Of a stretch of DNA of 64,000 bases, positions 48,701-60,264 are shown in pieces. The stretch's first letter is position 1; each line of letters begins with the position of its first letter. The notes under the pieces are model-generated. The model had not been told where the DNA came from. It saw only the letters and a program-made list of their open reading frames with translations, and ran no database searches. A program made the translations under genes and the position numbers. The DNA lies in the NCBI RefSeq assembly GCF_009870125.1, contig NC_046681.1, forward strand, positions 19,481,001 to 19,545,000. Reading direction: 5' to 3'. The DNA is from Drosophila pseudoobscura. Its lineage: Eukaryota; Arthropoda; Insecta; Diptera; Drosophilidae.

Positions 48701-51700
48701 CCATTTCAGGAATAGGAATATTAGGATTCCTCTCCAGATGATATATCTTTTACCAGGTTTAAATCATATTGTACTGCTTAATAGTAAAATGCAAAATTGT
48801 AATAGAATCCATATAACTTATAATAATTTTAAGGGGTATTGCAAACCCGCGACTATTCCCTAAATCTCCCGCATTGATCGTTTTCTGTGGGTATGGGTGA
48901 CTAACAGAAGAAAAACACCGCTTTTCATATTGTTTTGTGCCTGAGTTTTTATGATGTGCATGCATGCAAAGCACGTGTCACTGTCAGAAGCCTAGGCATC
49001 AACCTCCTACCACTACCCTGCCAAGGATTCTCCTAGAACCAAGGCTCCTCCTCCCAGCCCAAGGCCTCCGTCCTTTCCTTCCATTCCATTCCATTCCACC
49101 TACAATACATCTCTCCTCTAGTGGGACAAAGTTCAAGAACTCTTGTTTATGTGTTAAACTAAATGTGCGCCCCAAAGGCTGTAAAGAAATCCCTAAAAGT
49201 GGGTGGCACACGCAATGCCCATCGCCCATGATAAAGAATGTTATGTGGGAGATCCGTGTGGGGTGTCCATGCACTGGGGAAATCGGTGCCAGGTCTCTGG
49301 CAGGTACCTCCATCGAGCAGGGGCTCCTTTCAATTGGCGCTCACACATCGTAACTTCTGGGTTCCGCTTCAATCTTTTTGTTTGGCAAGCAACGCTCCAA
49401 CTTTTTAATGCGTTCCAAATTATTGTTGGAGGCTAGCTGGGGGGCGCTCGTGTGGGGGTGAGGGTGATAGGGTTTATCCAAACAATCGATGGGTTCGCGT
49501 GCGCGTGACTCACGCGGCGTCCAGTTGGCGTCAAGGTTCTTGTCAAGGCTTCCGAAAGAATGGGTTAGGCAGGCTTTCAAATTGAAACGTTTGAGGGAAA
49601 CATTGTTGTAGTTAATGGATTGAGGCGGATATTAAGACGTATGATGTCAGAAATTGGGGCAACAAAGAGGTTTCAGGGTTTTTCAGAGTTTATTTCAGGG
49701 AAAAGTCTTCTGAAATCGTATTCTATAATATTTTGGTTCCTTAATGTGTTCCATACGATACAATAATACTGTTCCCTTCCTCCCTTTAGGTGGCTTTGAT
49801 GGCACCTCCAATGTGCTCGCAGGCAAACTCTTCAACATCCCCGTTAAGGGCACCCATGCCCATGCATACATCACGAGCTTCAGCAGCATTGGAGAGCTCA
49901 AGACGCGTCTTCTCAAGCACAAGCAAACGGGTGAGTGTAACCCGTCTTTGAATAAAAGAAAGAAACAGCTTTATATATGTCTTCTCTTTTAGGTGTGATG
50001 GAGGATCTGTTGGAGCATGCAGTCAGGCATCGTGGGATGTTGTCCCATGTCTTGGATGTCTCCACGGAGGAGTCCAGTGAGGGAGAACTGGCTGCAATGG
50101 TCTCATATGCCATTGCATTTCCGGATGGATTTATGGCACTTGTCGATACGTACGATGTTAAGAGGTATTTCGCTTTTAGGCAGATTCTCTCGGAACGTCG
50201 GGTTTTTGTTGTATTTTTTGTTGTGTCTTTTATTATGTTTTTTGTGTGTTTGGAACCCTTTTTTCCCCTCTTTGTGAGACTCCTGATTGTGTTCCTTGCT
50301 GTCCCTAGAACTTTTCTGAATATCATACTGCCATTATTCCTTTAAGGACTCTCCCAAATACCACAGTTCCACTAGCAGCGCATTCAACGGTAACGAATGT
50401 AGCCGTTCGCTTGTGTGAAATTTGTCCTTCCTAATCATTCAACGAATGTGCGTTAGTGGAATAGGGGTATTACGCTCCTTTTTGTGATCATTCCTCTCCT
50501 TAGAACTCTCCTCCATCCCTTGAACCTTCCCTTTTCCTACGTGTTGTTTTTGAGTCCTAGATTTGATCTTTTTTGTATTTGTATAACTTGAAACTTTTGA
50601 GACGTGCACCCAACTACAACAACCCAATGAGTAACTATATAAAACAGCGGAAATTAGTTAAAACTCCTGTAACTTTTTGAATACTTAAATTCATCCTTCA
50701 GTTGTTTAATGATCATATTCTCCTGCCCCCCAAAAATGCATTTTCTGTTCATTAATTTTGCTTTGATTTTGTATTGGTAATAATAACAACAACAAGTATT
50801 ATCCAACAGCCGAGAAACAGAACAACTTACACAAGATCTTCTATCGAGTACCCAAAATGATATCAAATCAAAAAAAGACGGCAAAAGCGGCAGTCCGTCA
50901 AAGCCGCAGAGCCACACTGTAAATGGCCAAAAACAGAGACAGCCAATAACGAATGGCAAGAGCCAGTCATCAGCCAATAAACACAAGACACACAATCACA
51001 AATGCCATCAGAATGGTACTGCTTCACAGAACGGTGGTAGTGGTGGTGTTGGTAGTAGTAGATCGCCCGTTAAAGATACAATATACGATACGAATCTCAG
51101 CACAACAACAAAAACAGCTGAAACAACAACAACTGCTACAGCAACAGCCACAACGTTAACAAGAACAACGTCCAATGGGACGGCATACCTACCAAAATAT
51201 GTCGAGAAGTCATTCAGGTAAATGTCCTCCCCCCCCCCAGAAACAAAAACGAATTTTAAAATAGGCAACAAAAAAGAAAAGAAAACCGAAACTTTTGAAA
51301 TAACCTAACCCGAAACATTTCTATTCATATGAATCATGTACATTATTTTATAAATAATTTCCACTGCTATTTGTTTAACTTAAGCTTTTATTCTAGATCT
51401 CTTTTTGTTTTGGGTGGTTTTTTCCTATGGTCTTGGGTGCTGCATGATTCCCCCCTTCCTTCGCCACTAAAAATCATCAAAAAACATCCATTGAAAACTA
51501 TCCTAAATTATTGCTATTAAATTTGTAAAATTACAAGCCATCCATATACATGCAAATACATATATATTGTATGTCTATGTGTGTGTCCTGCTACTTTTAA
51601 TGGTGTTACATTGGTCCTTAAGTCCTCGTATAATTGGGAAAATTGGAAAAACGCTAAAGATAAATGCAGAAAAACAGGTGAAGTTTCTTCCGTTTTTGTA

Positions 51701-54294
51701 CTTCTCTTTGAACTTTCGCCTTTTTTTACGCTTCTACTCTTTTAATCTATTCTTTCTGCTTTCATTTGAAGTAAGTTTTTGACCATTACCTTTCAATGCT
51801 TCCTTTCCGGCTCTAATTATATATTTTTTCACTAATTTTTGTGTACTCTTGCCTTTCAACATTTTTCTGTTCCTATTCCCTTTATCATTTTAACCCATAT
51901 TTACCTTTTTAACATTCATTTTAACTCACTTTCGTTACGTATGGCTTTTTATTTTTTGATCGTCCCGAATGTTTAATAAATGTGCCTCCCCTCTAATAAA
52001 ACATTATGTGAAAACGAATCAGAAAAAACCCCATGAATACAAAATTTGAAACATAGCAAAAGAATTTCCTATTCTAACATAGTAAACAAAATGACTTCCG
52101 GCACTATTTTGGCAGAGGTATGTAAAACACACGTCTTCAAAGTTACTCGTACAGAAACAACCAACACAACAAATAATTACACTATGATCTCATATGGCAT
52201 TATCCCCCCCTCCGCTCACCCACAAAAGCCACCAAAAACCATATACCATGTGTTCGATGCATAAATATATGATTTTAGAGCCTACATTTAACCCAAAGGT
52301 GCATAAAACAATTTCAAAAGAGTCTTAAGATGGCAAAAAAAAAATAATGCAGGAAAAATTTTAAAAATACTTGAAAAAATATTTTGGCATATTTTTTACT
52401 AGAAAATCAATTGCAAAATCAAGCAAATTGTAATGTAAAATATTTAAAAAGATCTTAAATAGTAAATGTTTTATAAAAAACTAAAAAAAAACATTGCTGA
52501 AAGCCATATTTCTAAACAGTATTGTAAAAAAACAATCTTAACGTTTAGATTGAGGCACACGTGTCGCGACATTAGGATACCTAATACACAATAACCCTGA
52601 GATTTTTTGTATACATCTTCTTGTAAATCGTGCACTTAAAGATCAAACTTTAAAAAATTTGACGAATTTAAGGAATACGTTAAAGAATTACCAATTGTTT
52701 TATGCACTTTGTTGGGAAACAATTTTAAAAACACACACTGAATCACCCTAATGCTGTCATAGACCTCCGCCTAACCCTGTGATACTAGAACTTGTCCTTT
52801 GTCCTGAAACAACTCTCCGCAAAAAACATTTTGTTCGATTTCTTTAACATTTTGTGGGAACCAAATTCATTTATTTTCTGTTTACATCGAAAATGATTCC
52901 CATTATTTTTTGACTTGGATAAATTCGTTGTCTTTTATGTTAGAACCATTATGCCTATGGAACCCTTGAAGAAATTTCGAAGAGAAATCCTTTAAATATT
53001 TTTCAACAATTTTTCTTTAGTATTTTTTACCTGTAAATAGTTGAAAGAAAGCGTCCGAGAGAGCACACTGCATGGCTTAATGAACAAAAGAAAAAAATAA
53101 GAATATTCAACATTTTGTGCTGCTCTCTAAAATGAGCCAAAATACAATGAAAATTCCAACACAGGAAATGGTTTTCCCTAGAGGCACTTGCAAAATCCAA
53201 AGAGAACCCAATGTGGTTCCATCACGTTTATAGAGCTACACCCTCCACCTTAAAATATATATTTTTGTATAAACTTTCGCTTTCAATTTAGTGGCAAACG
53301 AAATACTTAAAGAGAAAGATATTTTTGTTGAATTAAGAACCAAAGCCCAGCAGCACTTGATGGCATTTATAGGCATCCTTTTTAATCCAATTTCTCGGTG
53401 TTTTCTTGCTTTTTCCATAGGAGCGGTCTGCTGAATTTTAGTGCCGTGGCTTTGGCCCTCAACGATTTGGGCTATCATGCACTGGGCATAAGGATTGATT
53501 CGGGAGACTTGGCATATCTCAGCTGTTTGGCGCGAGAGACCTTCGAGAAGGTGGCCGAGCGCTTCAAGGTGCCATGGTTCAATAAGCTGACTATTGTGGC
53601 CTCCAATGACATTAACGAGGATACTATCTTGAGCCTAAATGAGCAAGGACATAAGATTGATTGCTTTGGCATAGGCACGCATTTGGGTGAGTCCTTTCAA
53701 AGCAAACCTATTTGATCAGATTTGAGTGGTTTCGTCTCTTTCCCAGTGACCTGTCAGCGTCAGCCTGCCTTGGGCTGTGTCTACAAGCTGGTGGAGATCA
53801 ATGGCCAGCCCAGGATCAAGCTGAGCCAGGATGTGGAGAAGGTCACCATGCCGGGGAATAAGAATGCCTATCGTTTGTACAGTGCCGATGGACATGCACT
53901 CATTGATCTGCTGCAGAAGGTCTCGGAACCCCCACCAGCTGTGGGCCAGAAGGTGCTGTGTCGTCATCCGTTCCAGGAGTCAAAGCGCGCCTATGTCATA
54001 CCCTCGCACGTGGAGTCGCTGTACAAGGTGTACTGGAAGTCGGGCAAGATATGCCAGCAGTTGCCGACTCTCGAGCAGGTGCGCGAAAAGGTGCAAATCT
54101 CATTGAAGACGCTGAGGAATGATCACAAGCGTACGCTGAACCCAACGCCCTACAAGGTGAGGCAAAAACCCATCAAATGTTGTGTAATTTATAATGATTT
54201 TATTGTCGTTTCCCAGGTTTCCGTCAGCGATAACTTGTACAATTTCATTCACGATCTGTGGCTGCAGAATGCACCCATTGGCGAGCTCTCATGA
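45776..54294 (+). CDS. Naprt: Nicotinate phosphoribosyltransferase
   Basis: Ten constitutive coding exons: 45776-45869, 46948-47118, 47187-47313, 47714-47797, 47866-47993, 49790-49930, 49993-50164, 53421-53686, 53747-54156 and 54217-54294. All junctions keep phase, giving 556 residues. The core has [18 protein letters not shown]-type domain [12 protein letters not shown], the substrate-binding [15 protein letters not shown] with its Arg pair, the [11 protein letters not shown] stretch, [11 protein letters not shown] and DCFGIGTHL. The enzyme makes nicotinate mononucleotide from nicotinate and PRPP, the Preiss-Handler entry to NAD, in the cytosol. Intron 7 (50165-53420) contains a 408-nt in-frame cassette exon (listed separately), which would give 692 residues. 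Intron 6 (1.8 kb) and intron 1 (1.1 kb) are AT-rich with no other gene. Confidence 0.95.
45913..45952. repeat. 20-bp tandem duplication in Naprt intron 1
   Basis: The unit TGTAGATTGGGTTTTCTCGG occurs twice head to tail with no differences, 44 bp after the exon 1 donor. Confidence 0.95.
50810..51217 (+). CDS. Naprt: Predicted Naprt cassette exon (136 in-frame codons)
   Basis: Bounded by an acceptor ATCCAACAG ending at 50809 and a donor AG|GTAAAT at 51218. Its length is 408, a multiple of three, with phase 2 at both ends, exactly matching the flanking exons (AAG AG|...|G AGC). The frame is open throughout, while other frames are closed. It encodes a hydrophilic insert rich in Lys, Ser, Gln and Thr, starting [14 protein letters not shown], with a Gly/Ser run and a Thr-rich run, ending [11 protein letters not shown]. 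It would sit between residues about 305 and 306 of Naprt, after DTYDVK. Most likely a disordered loop, predicted alternatively spliced. Confidence 0.75.
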
Positions 54295-54887
54295 TCTATA
54301 TAAGGATTGGGGGACCTACGATTGATTTCGTGCTGAAAGAAGCAGAGAAACATTTCCGAAAAAACGTACTTTTATTGATGTAGAATGTTTTTATTGATTC
54401 GCTCATCATCCAATCATTTTCGATGATGATTTTTAGTCATTTGCTGGTCATATGAATTATAGAATTTGATACCTTACCCTCCGTTGGAGTACTAATTCCG
54501 TAACGAATTTTCGTGTTTATATCAATTCGTTGTGTAGTCAATAGATTTTAATTTGTTTAAAAATTAAATAACGCTATCATATGAAACGCACATTATATTC
54601 AGGAATGTGTCCAGGTGCCTTATAAAAGAAAATAACCAACAACAAAACAAGAGAAGACGAGCCAAACTCAGATCAAAACAGAAAGAAATAGCAACCAAGG
54701 AAGGAACGAGCAGTGAGAAAGAACAAACGAAATCAAGATGTATTTAATAGTTTTTCTAGTACTTAAGTGTTGAAAATGTTGCTAATTAACGAAAGTTAAA
54801 AGTACAAATGCTGTTTAGTACATTTGCATGCAATATAGGGCACACATTCAAGCACACACACACAACTATCTATATATACTCTTTATA

Positions 54888-54890
<3 letters not shown>

Positions 54891-54919
<29 letters not shown>
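54891..54919. repeat. AT microsatellite
   Basis: Uninterrupted AT dinucleotide run in the presumed Naprt 3' UTR. Confidence 0.95.
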
Positions 54920-55415
54920 CTATACCTAACTTTACATATTATGTTTATGTATTTAACGAAAATTCAATTGTAAATATGTTAAAATTCATAATTGTAAGCC
55001 CAATTGTAAGCAATTCACGAGTAGACGCCAACCACTCGCAGACACCCCCACTCCAGAACCCACAACCACCTCAAAAATAAACCCCACTCAAAGACCGCTT
55101 CAAAAAACAAAAAAAAACTTCAATCTGTTGCCTGTAGTTTTGATTTAAAATAAAATAAAAAACTGAAGGAAGCCACGAAATTTTTGAGAGTTTTTGAGTA
55201 TAGCAAGACATTTTCATAGAATGTGAAAGGAATTGATTTGGTTTGAATTTCGCGGGCTATTTGAAATTTTGCAACCGCGCTCTATCTTTAACATTAACAT
55301 TCGACACTTAACATTAACATTATACATGTACTTACTTTAACATTACACTGTGGTATGGCTGTGGTATTTATCAAAATTTATCGAACTATTAAATTTCATT
55401 TTCAGCGGTATATAG

Positions 55416-55650
55416 AAATAAAATAAAAGCAAGTATTAAGAATGGGCCAGTCAAGTACAAAATTGATTCATCAATTGTATAAAACTATGTGGGCATTGCA
55501 AAATGTTCTATCTAGCTAATAATATTCGACGGAATATCAAAATCGAGGAATATGTATAATAGAACTTTAATTCGTCAGTATATTAACGGTATATTTTTAA
55601 AATGAGATGGTATATTTTGATATACTGGCTATACCGCGGTCACACTGGTT
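55416..55650 (+). repeat. Dispersed repeat, copy E
   Basis: Nearly the same as copy C (CAATTGTATAAAACTATG, GGGCATTGCAAAATGTTC, TATCTAGCTAATAATATTCG) and related to copy A. Its right end is the Motif 6/Motif 1 promoter of Tbcc. Confidence 0.75.
55587..55646 (+). promoter_or_regulatory. Tbcc promoter: Motif 6 and Motif 1
   Basis: CGGTATATTT at 55587-55596 and TGGTATATTT at 55609 match Motif 6; CGGTCACACT at 55637-55646 matches Motif 1. Confidence 0.75.
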
Positions 55651-56009
55651 ATTATTAGTGTTAGCTGCTGTACTATGGCTGGGGTATTTTTTAGTGCTTC
55701 TTCGGTTACAGCTGACACCCCCGCTCGTTTGTTGTTCTTTTTTTAATTGGAAAATTAAGCAAAAAGAAAGACTAAAAAGGTTAATAAACTGCACAAATAT
55801 TACACCATTTTGATATGGCAATACCCAAAAACCTGAAAAGAGTGACTGACCGAGAAAGAAGAGCAAAGATTTTGTCGATTTTTGCTGCAGCTGCGCAGCC
55901 CCAACAACACTGAAACACAGCAACAACTGCGTTGTGATTCATCTCTTTGAAAGAAGTTTGGGATATAAATTGATTTTTAACACTACTTCCATTGCAGATA
56001 AGCAATAGA

Positions 56010-57104
56010 ATGGAGGACTCCGTGGATGGGGATACCGGCGCCCGCAAGGATCTCATACTGGATCGCATTAACAAGCGCAACAAGGACAGGAAAAACTATT
56101 TGGATGTAAAGTTGGAGCAGCGCTCAAAAGAGACGATCCAGAACGAGGGCGTGGACTTCTTTGCTCAGACGTTTGGCCAGCGTGCCTACGACATAGAGAA
56201 GAGCATCCTCATGCTGGACATGAACAGTGGGGATGCACCGCTACCCGATCTCAGCAAGCGGCTGCCAGAGATTACTCTCCAGATACAGGAACTGCAGCGT
56301 TATCTAACCGCATCGACGATGTTTCTTTCGGATTTCAAAATCAAGTCTTGTCAGAATATGCTAAACGCCCTAACCAGCAGCAACGATGAGGCCCGTCAGC
56401 GGCTAATGCCCAAAAAGAAGTTTGGTTTCAGCGGCAAGAAGACGGCTCCCAAGCAAAAGCCGTTGCCGGTGGTCGTCGATGGCGAACCACAGGACAAGAA
56501 GACACCAAAGAAGGAGCAGAGCGGCAGCAACTTCACCTGGACCATTGCCAATCGCAGGAATGCTCATATTGTACTGAGCGCAGACGAAGTCAATGGCCAG
56601 GATATAACCATTTCCAACTTAAGTCAATGTCTGGTGGAGCTGCAGGGTCATCCCGGCTCTGTGCAGGTCTCCAAGGCCAGTCAGTGCACCCTGCTGTGTG
56701 GGCCCGTGGCACGTTCCTTCTTTGCCGAGCAACTGGATCGCTGCACCGTGGCCATTGCCTGTCAGCAGCTGCGCCTGCATTCCTCCCATTCCACACGCAT
56801 CTATCTCCATGTCACCTGTCGGGCCATCATCGAGGATTGCAAGAAAATCGAGATTGGGGAGTTCAACTACGACTACCCGGAACTAGAGGCCGACTATTCC
56901 GCTTCTGGACTGAACAAATCCCAGAATAACTACACGGATGTGGCGGACTTCAACTGGCTGTCGCCGGATGTGCATTCGCCCAACTGGAGCCTTCTCAAGG
57001 ATCATCCGGCGCCCAATTGGAATGCCCTGCGTCGCGATTTCCTCAGTAATAATAATAATTACAAAGATGATAACGAAGAGAAGGAGAAGACCACGATCAT
57101 ATAG
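56010..57104 (+). CDS. Tbcc: Tubulin-folding cofactor C
   Basis: Single coding exon, 364 residues, starting MEDSVDGDTGARKDLILDRI. Layout fits cofactor C: an N-terminal helical, charged domain (about 15-115), a Lys/Pro-rich linker (KKKFGFSGKKTAPKQKP), then the C-CAP/TBCC beta-helix domain (about 170-300) with repeated short strands (DITISNLSQCLVELQGHPGS, SKASQCTLLCGPVARSFF, DRCTVAIACQQLRLHSS, TRIYLHVTCRAIIEDCKKI). The conserved Gln-Leu-Arg stretch QQLRLHSS is where the catalytic Arg of TBCC lies; TBCC stimulates GTP hydrolysis by beta-tubulin in the cofactor complex. It ends TTII then TAG. In frame after that stop is a 38-codon open stretch (see findings). Confidence 0.95.
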   Translation: MEDSVDGDTGARKDLILDRINKRNKDRKNYLDVKLEQRSKETIQNEGVDFFAQTFGQRAYDIEKSILMLDMNSGDAPLPDLSKRLPEITLQIQELQRYLTASTMFLSDFKIKSCQNMLNALTSSNDEARQRLMPKKKFGFSGKKTAPKQKPLPVVVDGEPQDKKTPKKEQSGSNFTWTIANRRNAHIVLSADEVNGQDITISNLSQCLVELQGHPGSVQVSKASQCTLLCGPVARSFFAEQLDRCTVAIACQQLRLHSSHSTRIYLHVTCRAIIEDCKKIEIGEFNYDYPELEADYSASGLNKSQNNYTDVADFNWLSPDVHSPNWSLLKDHPAPNWNALRRDFLSNNNNYKDDNEEKEKTTII

Positions 57105-57221
57105 TGGCGGCGTCGGCGGCTGCTCTGGACCGTTGTGGCCTATGCCCTACTCCTGGGCTGGCTGCTGGTGGAGATGCTGCTGCCGGTGCCGCTGGTGCCT
57201 CCGACTGGCACGCGCGTGTAA
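57105..57221 (+). other. In-frame open extension after the Tbcc stop (candidate readthrough tail)
   Basis: The codons after TAG (57102-57104) continue for 38 sense codons to TAA at 57219-57221. They encode WRRRR followed by a hydrophobic segment LLWTVVAYALLLGWLLVEML and PVPLVPPTGTRV. Third positions are almost all G or C, like the Tbcc coding region and unlike the AT-rich DNA just after it. Confidence 0.55.
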
Positions 57222-59094
57222 ATAGATCTTAAGTGAATTGAATTAATATATATCTAACCCCGCCCTGTTTTTGGCATGTATCCCACTCAAAATCCCACTT
57301 TCTCTCTCACTGGGTTGTCACAGTTGTTTGTGTGTGTTCCGTAAATTATGTACGCCGTACCCTGGTACATGTGTCTCCGGCAATTTGACATCATGTCCAT
57401 TTCGGGATAGCATAATCAGTGGCTGGCCAAAATGACTGGGCGCTGTGCTGTGCTGTGGCTGTGGCTGCCACACAAATTACAGTTACATTGGCTTACTGCC
57501 TCGAAGCAGTAGGAGGCGCGGCGGAAGAAGAAGAGCCGGAAGGACAGAGAGAGTCATGCAAGTTTCATGTGTGGCCACAACAGGACTTCTCGAGTCGGTA
57601 ACTTCGTCGGTCACCGGGACCGGGACATTGATGAGGGTCGGTCAACTTTGTCGTGCGGTTTGTCCTACAGCGAACGTTGGTTTCGGCCATTCGGAAAGTT
57701 TACCCACATTTTGGGGATGCCAAAGAGTAGGCCTGGTATTAGATCTGCCATTTGGAATCATAACCGCTCTCTGGAGAGAGAGTAATCAGTCTTCGTCAGG
57801 CCCCCTTTCGCCTACCGCTGTCGACATGACCGTCCGACTGTCAAAATAATTAACGAATTCGAGTTACATGCGTGGGCAGAGCATATGAGGAGCCCGAAGG
57901 CCAATGACAGTGGGGGAGACTGTCGCCCCGAGACCACCGCGGCGACCATATCGACATGCCATATTAGTGAGGTAATTGAACTGCAAATTACACTTACAGC
58001 GTTACAGCGTTAGACTTGGCTTTTGTGTGGGCTGGGCTGTGGTGGGCGGTGGAGCCAGCTGATAAAGAAAATACAAGGTGCAAGGAACAAGGAAGAAGGA
58101 TGAAGAGTGAAGGCTGAAGGCTGAGGAACAAAAGGTAAAGTGCAAACAATTTAGCACGTGTTTCGGTGGTTTGTGCTGGCCAAGACAAAAGGGTAAAGGT
58201 TGGGTATAGGTAAAGGGTAAAAGTAAGGGTTAGATAAAAGTCAGCCAGCGCAGTAGCTAACCGTCAATTAGGTGGGGCATGAGGGGCACTTGGGGCCCTT
58301 TGGATTGCTATGCAAGCCAGCACAACGGGAACCAGAACTTTGTGCAATTTTCTAATCAAAATTGTGGTTTTCATTGCAGTTCTTGGCAGCGAGGGAGGCT
58401 GGGATGGAAAGATGTCCCTACAGAGCAGAGTTCTGAAACTGTGCAAACTTAAAGCGATAGAAATGTTGACAGTTTTTGGATTGGCATCAGGGATAAAGAC
58501 AAAACAGAAGACAAATGCTAGTGCTAAATATTTAATAAGTGCAACAAGTGCTTTGGATATTCAATTTAATTACGGAATAGCCCCCATGTCTGTGATTGCT
58601 AGACCAAAGCCACCCCAGATATAACGCCCATAGCGTAATTACCCTGTCAATCTCCATCTGCATTTGCACAGCTCCATATCCATCGATTGCCACTTAATGC
58701 CGTGTCTTTGTTCAATACACAATCCAATCCCAATGACTGCAATCAAATTGCAAATGAATTGTTTATAATGTGACAAAAGTGGCCCAATATGCCTGTCAGG
58801 TGGATGTCAAATGCACACCTGGAATTCGCTTGAATTAATTTTCATACTCAACGCCTCTGCTGCTGCTTCAGCTTCTGATTCTGCCAGCGGCCTCAGTCAC
58901 TGCCACAGACAGCGCAGCGACAGCGGCAATCGCATAGAACCACAACATGAAACGCAGCTAGGGCCGCCACTCTACACTTATACCGCTACATTTACTTTGC
59001 TTACTACAACAGCAAACATGACGTCATAGCGCTCTCAGTAGTGCTGTAGAGCTAGCGGACCACCTTGCACATCATAAGCAAAAGTAGCTGAGAG
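57222..59094. other. Intergenic, no gene supported
   Basis: Mixed composition with GA-rich stretches around 58060-58230. A CRE palindrome TGACGTCA is at 59019-59026. ORFs here lack any family features. Confidence 0.5.
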
Positions 59095-59425
59095 AGCGTG
59101 GGAGAGAGAGCAAATGGGAAGATGAGATCGAAGAACGAATGCATTAGCGCCGCTCTCACTCCAGTTTTTTCACTCGGCCCAAGCGCCCGTCGGCAAGTCA
59201 GCTCCGTGTTTTATTCCCTGTAAATGCGGAAAATGGTGGAAAATCCAATGGGAAAAATCTGGCGCAGGTGTGTGAAGTAAAGCTTAGTGTATTGGTGCAG
59301 TGATTATATACAACAAAGTGTGTTTTGGTGGAAGAAAATGTGTTTGATCAAAGGCGAGGGCGCAGAAAAAGGCAAATGGCGAAAAAAAGCAGATCTACGA
59401 AGGAAAAGTGCAGCAATGTGTGATA
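59095..59425 (+). repeat. Promoter-like segment, duplicate 1
   Basis: Begins GAGCGTGGGAGAGAGAG. Shares GATCGAAGAACGAATGCATT, a perfect 40-bp block from AAGCGCCCGTCGGCAAGTCA to TTTATTCCCTG, and GCGGAAAATGGTGGAAAATCC with duplicate 2. Confidence 0.85.
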
Positions 59426-59600
59426 TATGTACACATGTATATGTACATATATTTTGATATGTGATATATGTATATGTTGACAAACAAATTATTTTTGCAT
59501 AAATTCTTTTTTTTTATGTGTAGAAATAAACAATGCGTTATTTTGCCGTTTTCTCACTTTTTTTTGTTTCGTTTTTCGTTTTCGCAAAAGCACCCAAATA

Positions 59601-59927
59601 GAGCGTGGGAGAGAGAGAGCGAATAGGAAGAGGAGCGAAAGATCGAAGAACGAATGCATTAGCGCTGTTCTCACTCAAATTTTTTCACCCGGCACAAGCG
59701 CCCGTCGGCAAGTCAGCTCCGTGTTTTATTCCCTGAAAATGCGGAAAATGGTGGAAAATCCATTGGGAAATATGTTGCTGGTGTGTGAAATAAAGTTTGC
59801 TGCAGTGATTAGATATAAATGTGCAAAAAATGTCTGTGCAATGCAAGAAACTGTGTTAAATCAAGAGCGGCAGCGCAAGATGGCAACAAAAAGGCAGCTC
59901 GGCAGCGGAAAAGTGCGGCAAATTGTG
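59601..59927 (+). repeat. Promoter-like segment, duplicate 2
   Basis: Second copy, 506 bp downstream in the same orientation, with the same block order. Copy 2 reads MRKMVENPLGN from the shared ATG, copy 1 reads MRKMVENPMGK then a stop after 17 codons. No longer coding potential is convincing. Confidence 0.85.
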
Positions 59928-60264
59928 ATACAGCTGTATTTATTTTATTTTTTTTTTTTTTTCCGTTCTGTGCGCGTTTTTGGAAATTTGGCAAAAAAGA
60001 CGCGAAGTCATGTCCCTTTCGCACTCATCATGAAATATCGCAGTGAAGAAGAGCATCAAAACGGAATGTGAGAGCGTTCAAAGTGTAGCTCATTTTCGCG
60101 TGAGAGGCATTCCAAATACTGGATATCTGACTCTCTCCCGCTTCGAGCATCAGCTTCCACCCTCTAATTCCTGCAATGCAATAGAATGAAGAGAGCGAAG
60201 CAAGTTCTTTCAATTTCATCTTTCTTTCGTTAAGGAAAAGGTAAGCTGAACCTTATGCATTAAT

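Larger units (their letters stand above)
54295..56009. other. Naprt 3' UTR, spacer and Tbcc promoter with dispersed repeat copy E
   Basis: Long AT-rich 3' UTR with an AT run at 54891-54919 and AATAAA at 55076. Then repeat copy E (55416-55650) ends in the Tbcc promoter. An acceptor-like TTCCATTGCAG ending at 55996 suggests a 5' UTR intron of Tbcc. Confidence 0.55.

Noticed and set aside
48964..49353. 129-aa ORF in Naprt intron 6
   Set aside because: Not supported by family features; overlaps a competing minus ORF and a CCATT-repeat stretch.
52083..52117. Microexon-like 35-nt segment in Naprt intron 7 (CTAACATAG acceptor, GTATGT donor)
   Set aside because: Length 35 would break the Naprt frame and its phase does not match the flanking exons; perhaps noncoding or chance.
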